From assembly GCA_017420455.1 (NCBI GenBank), contig JAFOJB010000134.1, positions 1 to 8,173 of the forward strand: a stretch of DNA of 8,173 bases, in the 5' to 3' direction. The notes beneath the pieces were generated by a model, which saw only the letters and a list, made by a program, of their open reading frames with translations, searched no databases and was not told where the DNA came from. Positions 5,721 to 8,173 of the stretch are shown here, one piece after another. This DNA comes from Blautia sp. (lineage in GTDB: Bacteria > Bacillota > Clostridia > Lachnospirales > Lachnospiraceae). The translations under genes were made by a program, and so were the position numbers. Each line of letters begins with the position of its first letter. The first letter of the stretch is position 1.

Positions 5721-6964
5721 TCGAACATCTCTCCTTCTCTTATTCTTCTGCACACCAGGACAAAACGTCCATCGTTTCTTCTGGTCCTGTCACAGGTAGT
5801 CAAAGTAAGAAACTCGTCTCCATACTCTGCATCGATCCCTGTTTCATAGAGTGAATTTTCCCATACGTTTTCAAGCCACTGTTCTGCGTCGATCCTGTAG
5901 ACGATATCCGCATTATAGCGGAACCCTTCTTCATATTCATCGTAGTCTGCAGAAGCAAAAGCTGCGAAGATCACATAGGATTTTCTCTCCAGCAGTGTAT
6001 CGAACTCGACAAATCTATGTTCCTTATAATATGCTTCATCCTTATAATCTGTAAGGCCGCCGAACATGCTTTTATTCCGCATATGATGTCCGCTGATCAC
6101 CAGATTATAGCTTGGCGTAAAGGGGTCACAGTTTGTATCCAGAATGATCTGGCCGTTTTCGTTTTCATCCCCGTAAAAATCGTGATGCAGGTAATACTCG
6201 CTGTCCCTGGACTGTACTACAGGATAATCCACTACTGTTCCATCGATCGAAAGCCAGCCTACCAGATCATTGTTCAGCTCATAGATCGGCAGAAGTTCCG
6301 GAAGGATCTTGTCCTTCGTTACTCTGACCTTTTTCTTCATGGAATAAGGGAGCGGACTGTTTCTTTCGTCCCGGTTTTCCGCAGTTTCATAATTAAAAAG
6401 AAGAACCGGTGCATCGGCACCTTCGTATTCGGGAATGACCACCTGCTTCCACTGAAGCCCCGGCACATAATCCAGCAGCAGGTCCTCCAGCTTATAGACG
6501 GCCTTTACTTCCCGATCGTCCTGTGCCTCTTTTATCGGCCCTTCTTTCTCTTTTCCATCACTGTCGTTTCCGGGAGACTCTCCGGTCTTCCTTTCCTCAT
6601 CCTCATCCGTTTCTGATGGTGCTCCGGAAGGAAGAGCGCTTTTCTCATCCGCATTCTCTATGGCAGATAGATCCGAGTCCTGAAAAACACCTCCCTGTTT
6701 CTCCTCACCGCCGGCCGCTGCCTCCGGGTGCGAATCCCTGTTTTTGTCATCCTGCCCGGAGTCCGGATCTGAAGATTCAGATCCGGACTCCGGAACAGCA
6801 GTTTTTTCTTCCTCCTTCAGGATCTGCTCTCTGATCTTTGCAAGATCCTCCAGGTCATGATTGTTCTTCTCTTCTGCCAGACGGTACAGCACAGGATAAG
6901 ACAGGGCAATTCCAAAGGATACCACTGCGACGATCACAAGGATCAAACGCCAGTGCTTCTTCAT
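5717..6964 (-). CDS. Class B sortase with long acidic linker
   Basis: A 415-residue membrane-bound cysteine transpeptidase that should cut a C-terminal sorting signal and attach the protein to the cell wall or to another subunit. The N-terminus is a basic stub plus a TM segment (about residues 6-27). Residues about 50-155 are a low-complexity acidic linker rich in Glu, Asp, Ser, Gly and Pro. Residues 155-225 are an unassigned segment, and the class B sortase domain covers about 225-410: NDLVGWLSIDGTVVDYPVVQ, YYLHHDFYG, NLVISGHHM (catalytic His293), MFGGL, FLTLTTCD (Cys391) and GRFVLVCRR (Arg400). Class B sortases are usually about 230-260 residues, so this one is much longer. It starts one base after the surface-protein stop; GAGG (6971-6974) lies in the end of that gene. 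The adjacent LLGTG protein is the likely substrate. srtB is the family name; orthology to staphylococcal SrtB is not implied. Confidence 0.95.
   Translation of the reverse strand: MKKHWRLILVIVAVVSFGIALSYPVLYRLAEEKNNHDLEDLAKIREQILKEEEKTAVPESGSESSDPDSGQDDKNRDSHPEAAAGGEEKQGGVFQDSDLSAIENADEKSALPSGAPSETDEDEERKTGESPGNDSDGKEKEGPIKEAQDDREVKAVYKLEDLLLDYVPGLQWKQVVIPEYEGADAPVLLFNYETAENRDERNSPLPYSMKKKVRVTKDKILPELLPIYELNNDLVGWLSIDGTVVDYPVVQSRDSEYYLHHDFYGDENENGQIILDTNCDPFTPSYNLVISGHHMRNKSMFGGLTDYKDEAYYKEHRFVEFDTLLERKSYVIFAAFASADYDEYEEGFRYNADIVYRIDAEQWLENVWENSLYETGIDAEYGDEFLTLTTCDRTRRNDGRFVLVCRRIREGEMFE
6756..6793. repeat. Perfect 18-bp inverted repeat inside the sortase gene
   Basis: The left arm CCGGAGTCCGGATCTGAA (6756-6773) and its exact reverse complement (6776-6793) are separated by only 2 bases. 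The element lies in the codons for residues 58-70 of the sortase (PESGSESSDPDSG), in the disordered linker. As mRNA it would form a very stable hairpin. No T tract follows on the minus strand, so it is not an intrinsic terminator of the operon. Its function, if any, is unknown. Confidence 0.95.
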
Positions 6965-6965
6965 C

Positions 6966-8173
6966 TTATTCCTCTTTCTCCTTCTTTCTGCCGGTAATAA
7001 TCAGTATCAATACTGCGGCGATACCAATGCCGCCGAAAATGAAGGGATAGAACGGCATCACATCGCCGGTTCCCAGAAGACGTCCGAACAGAGGCGTATT
7101 GTAATCGAACAGATCGAGAAGATCCTCCAGGCTCTCCTCCGTCAGCTCGTTGAACGGCGGGATCCGTGTTGACCTCCTGATCGTGGGATTTCCGGGATTT
7201 CCGGGAATTCCCGGTACACCTGACGGCGGATAATCATACAGATATCCATCCGGCAGCGGAATCCTGCTGTTGACAAACATGAAGTCTTCCAGCTGGCTGT
7301 AATAGCCGCTTACGCCGTCTTCCCGGACCTCATAACTGTAAATGTGGCCATAGCCGTCGTCCTGAGGAACTCTCTGGAAGGTATATGCCCAGCCGGTGAC
7401 AGCAGTGACAGTCCTGGAATCTACTTCCTCTCCATCTCTGTACAGACGAACCGTAATATAGCTTGGACGGATACCTGCGGCATCTCCATCGTCCGCCCAT
7501 ACCTTGGAGCCGGTGAAATCCCTGTACTCTCTTGGTGTCCGCTCGATCAGGGTATTGGTAACGGTGGTACCTGCTACCGTTGTCTGATACCCCGCTACGG
7601 CATCTTCCCGTATCGTATAGGTAATCCGGCCTCCTGCCGCGTCGACGGCAGGAAGTGTCCCAAAGCTGTAAGACCAGCCGTCGCCTGTTCCGGTTATCTG
7701 TGCGGAATTTACTTCTTCTCCATTCGCCAGCAGGCGGACCGTAATCGTTTCAGGTCTTGTATTGTGAACATTTCCATCATCCACCCATACCTTCTGCACA
7801 TCGATCGTGACCACCGGCGGAGTCGGCGTCGGCGTTACCGGCGGTACTGTCGGTACTGTCGGTATGTTCGGGGTCGGCGGATTATAGTTCGGCGTACTCG
7901 GCGGTGTTGTCGGGGTCGGTGTCGGCCTCGGCGTACTTGTCGGAGTCGGCGTCGGTGTATTCGTCGGAGTCGGTGTCGGCGTGTCCGTCGGGGTCGGCGT
8001 CGGCGTATCTGTCGGGGTCGGCGTCGGCGTGTCCGTCGGAGTCGGTGTCGGCGTATCTGTCGGAGTCGGTGTCGGTGTGTCCGTCGGAGTCGGCGTCGGC
8101 GTGTCTGTCGGTACAGGCGTCGGCGTATTCGTTACCGTCGGCACTGGCGCAGGCGTATTCGTTGCTGTCGGCA
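6966..8173 (-). CDS. Wall-anchored Cna_B surface protein with Thr-Pro stalk (5'-partial)
   Basis: The last 401 residues of a surface protein whose start lies beyond the window. Numbered from the first full codon at the edge: a Thr/Pro stalk (1-115) with nine 8-residue repeats (about 15-86), then two Cna_B domains. Domain 1 (about 123-208) has the isopeptide trio Lys127 (QKVWVDD), Glu189 (IREDAV), Asn206 (VTNT); domain 2 (about 217-303) has Lys223 (SKVWADD), Glu284 (VREDGV), Asn301 (FVNS). After a Tyr/Pro-rich stretch and four Gly-X-Pro triplets (318-329), the C-terminus has the sorting signal LLGTG (365-369), a hydrophobic segment (about 377-394) and the tail RKKEKEE. Cna_B domains form self-made isopeptide bonds and serve as stalks or pilin modules. 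GTG at 8144 is a Val codon inside the repeats, not the start. The sortase follows after one base. Confidence 0.92.
   Translation of the reverse strand, partial: PTATNTPAPVPTVTNTPTPVPTDTPTPTPTDTPTPTPTDTPTPTPTDTPTPTPTDTPTPTPTDTPTPTPTNTPTPTPTSTPRPTPTPTTPPSTPNYNPPTPNIPTVPTVPPVTPTPTPPVVTIDVQKVWVDDGNVHNTRPETITVRLLANGEEVNSAQITGTGDGWSYSFGTLPAVDAAGGRITYTIREDAVAGYQTTVAGTTVTNTLIERTPREYRDFTGSKVWADDGDAAGIRPSYITVRLYRDGEEVDSRTVTAVTGWAYTFQRVPQDDGYGHIYSYEVREDGVSGYYSQLEDFMFVNSRIPLPDGYLYDYPPSGVPGIPGNPGNPTIRRSTRIPPFNELTEESLEDLLDLFDYNTPLFGRLLGTGDVMPFYPFIFGGIGIAAVLILIITGRKKEKEE
7065..7079 (-). other. LLGTG cell-wall sorting signal
   Basis: The codons CTT CTG GGA ACC GGC give LLGTG followed by Asp, then a hydrophobic stretch and a Lys/Glu/Arg tail. 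This has the three parts of a sortase sorting signal, with the usual Pro at position 2 replaced by Leu. Cleavage would be expected between Thr and Gly. Recognition by the next-door class B sortase is inference. Confidence 0.78.
7914..8173 (-). repeat. 24-bp tandem repeats encoding a Thr-Pro stalk
   Basis: Nine in-frame 24-base units (7914-8129) encode 8-residue units of the form (D/N/S)TPTPTPT; six consecutive ones (7962-8105) begin with Asp and read DTPTPTPT. More degenerate Thr/Pro units continue to the window edge. The units are near-identical but use varied synonymous third bases (for example GAC/GAT and ACG/ACA). Such stalks lift distal domains through the cell wall; arrays of this kind can change length by slippage. 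Confidence 0.95.

Noticed and set aside
6756..6793. Intrinsic terminator inside the sortase gene
   Set aside because: No T tract follows the stem on the minus strand, and the reading frame continues through to an intact catalytic domain. The T-rich stretch on the plus-strand side starts about 8-10 bases away and there is no gene to terminate.
8142..8144. GTG at 8144 as start codon of the Cna_B protein
   Set aside because: It is a Val codon in the Thr/Pro repeat; the frame stays open to the edge and reads [10 protein letters not shown] before it. There is no ribosome binding site, and a signal peptide would be required for such a protein.
7914..8173. CRISPR array
   Set aside because: The 24-base units are contiguous, in frame and without unique spacers; they encode Thr-Pro repeats.

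Overview
The window looks like part of the chromosome of a Gram-positive Firmicute, most likely a gut-type Clostridia member of the Lachnospiraceae. The reasons are a class B sortase with its sorting-signal substrate, strong AAGGAGG-type ribosome binding sites, base composition near half GC by eye, and a DUF4860-like small pilus-cluster protein. The genus cannot be fixed from the sequence alone.

All nine genes lie on the minus strand and read from the right edge to the left. Adjacent genes overlap (ATGA at 5717-5720, 2534-2537 and 2013-2016; 22 bases at 1148-1169) or sit 1 to about 66 bases apart. No convincing promoter is visible between them. A strong rho-independent terminator at 39-72 follows the last gene. 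The simplest reading is one polycistronic unit that starts beyond the right edge and ends at base ~39.

In transcription order: (1) the C-terminal 401 residues of a wall-anchored surface protein (6966-8173, open at the edge), with a Thr-Pro stalk of 8-residue repeats, two Cna_B domains and an LLGTG sorting signal; (2) a class B sortase with a long acidic linker (5717-6964); (3) a secreted protein of unknown function (4881-5720); (4) a membrane-tethered or secreted transglutaminase-like protein (3969-4814); (5) a PilC/GspF inner-membrane platform protein (2877-3929); (6-9) four small single-TM, pilin-like or pilus-accessory proteins (2534-2842, 2013-2537, 1597-2016, 1148-1594); (10) a PilT retraction-type ATPase (114-1169). 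The numbers 6-9 cover four genes, giving ten coding regions if the partial first one is counted.

Taken together this is a surface-structure operon that joins two normally separate technologies: sortase-based wall anchoring with self-crosslinking Cna_B domains, and a type IV pilus-like machine. No assembly ATPase (PilB/GspE), prepilin peptidase, PilM/N/O or canonical major pilin is seen here, so the machine must be completed elsewhere or by genes upstream of the window. Two other points stand out: a perfect 18-bp inverted repeat inside the sortase gene, and the lack of a complete prepilin peptidase site in any of the four pilin-like proteins.
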